DNA of 12,374 nt, taken from positions 1 through 12,374 of the forward strand of contig DATIPA010000021.1 of assembly GCA_035472475.1 (NCBI GenBank). The letters run 5' to 3'. Below, piece after piece: positions 12,218-12,374 of the stretch. The position numbers were made by a program, and so were the translations under genes. Within the stretch, counting starts at the first letter, position 1. Every line of letters begins with the position of its first letter. This DNA is from JAFAXD01 sp035472475 (GTDB taxonomy: Bacteria > Pseudomonadota > Alphaproteobacteria > Rhizobiales > Xanthobacteraceae). The notes under the pieces are model-generated. The model worked only from the letters and a program-made list of their open reading frames with translations, was not told where the DNA came from and did not search any database.

Positions 12218-12374
12218 TTATCCTTTCCGCGTTCCGGCTCTGCCCTGCAGGCCGGAGAGGTTGAACACGCGCTTGGGGACGATCTCGCCGCGGTCGAACT
12301 CGGCGAGAGCCACGAGGTGGCCCGACGCCAGCACATGTACGATACCGCTGAGGACAGGAGCGTCCCGCCCGCGC
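12218..12374 (-). CDS. truB: tRNA pseudouridine(55) synthase TruB, C-terminal fragment
   Basis: On the minus strand a frame enters from the right edge and runs 51 codons to a TAA at 12220-12218, reading RDAPVLSGIVHVLASGHLVA and ending with DRGEIVPKRVFNL and a short tail. The segment 'G.LVALAEFDRGEIVPKRVFNL' is the typical C-terminal end of TruB in Rhizobiales, where the domain resembles a PUA fold. TruB makes pseudouridine 55 in the T-loop of tRNAs. The catalytic domain lies outside the window. The stop codon is 3 bp before the rpsO ATG, so the two genes form an operon. Confidence 0.88.
   Translation of the reverse strand, partial: RGRDAPVLSGIVHVLASGHLVALAEFDRGEIVPKRVFNLSGLQGRAGTRKG

Overview
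The window is GC-rich chromosomal DNA from an alphaproteobacterium of the order Rhizobiales (Hyphomicrobiales), most likely near the Bradyrhizobium/Xanthobacteraceae group. The evidence is the irr / fabA-fabB-fabI / pnp-rpsO-truB neighbourhood, as I recall it from rhizobial genomes such as Sinorhizobium meliloti, and an Irr protein carrying the GCPWHD heme regulatory motif known from Bradyrhizobium. It looks like core chromosome. I see no insertion sequence, phage gene, CRISPR array, tRNA or rRNA.

Left part (1-4800), mixed housekeeping genes. A secreted alpha/beta hydrolase runs off the left edge on the minus strand. It diverges from a plus-strand pair: a mitochondrial-type enoyl-CoA hydratase and, after a 9-bp perfect hairpin, a MoeB/ThiF-type E1-like adenylyltransferase that lacks most of the usual zinc cysteines. 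Convergent to these on the minus strand are a D-2-hydroxyacid dehydrogenase (glyoxylate/hydroxypyruvate reductase type) and a small exported protein. A divergent plus-strand gene encodes an exported protein with two SH3-like domains.

Middle (4800-8450), iron regulator and unsaturated fatty acid genes. The minus-strand irr gene (Fur family, heme-responsive) diverges from the plus-strand cluster fabA-fabB-fabI. FabA makes and isomerises the 2-decenoyl-ACP intermediate, FabB elongates the cis-3 product, and FabI reduces enoyl-ACP in each elongation cycle. Together they give the anaerobic route to unsaturated fatty acids. A good sigma70-type promoter for irr overlaps or abuts a TATTCT-N5-AGAATA inverted repeat that may be an Irr/Fur-type operator. 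FabI has alanine where E. coli has Gly93, and an added Gly-Asn repeat tail.

Right part (8450-12374), minus strand: a Crp/Fnr-type regulator gene convergent with fabI, and the conserved truB-rpsO-pnp RNA/translation cluster reading leftwards from the right edge. Hairpins after rpsO and in the pnp leader resemble the arrangement used for RNase III/PNPase control in enterobacteria.

The most interesting unexplained stretch is the 371-bp gap between pnp and the Crp/Fnr gene. Beyond a pnp terminator-like hairpin, the minus strand carries three successive hairpins, then a textbook intrinsic terminator (GC hairpin plus seven T). One hairpin shows UCCUCCU (anti-Shine-Dalgarno) in its loop. This looks like a small regulatory RNA, or less likely an attenuator leader of the Crp/Fnr gene. 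I found no wholly new multi-gene system.
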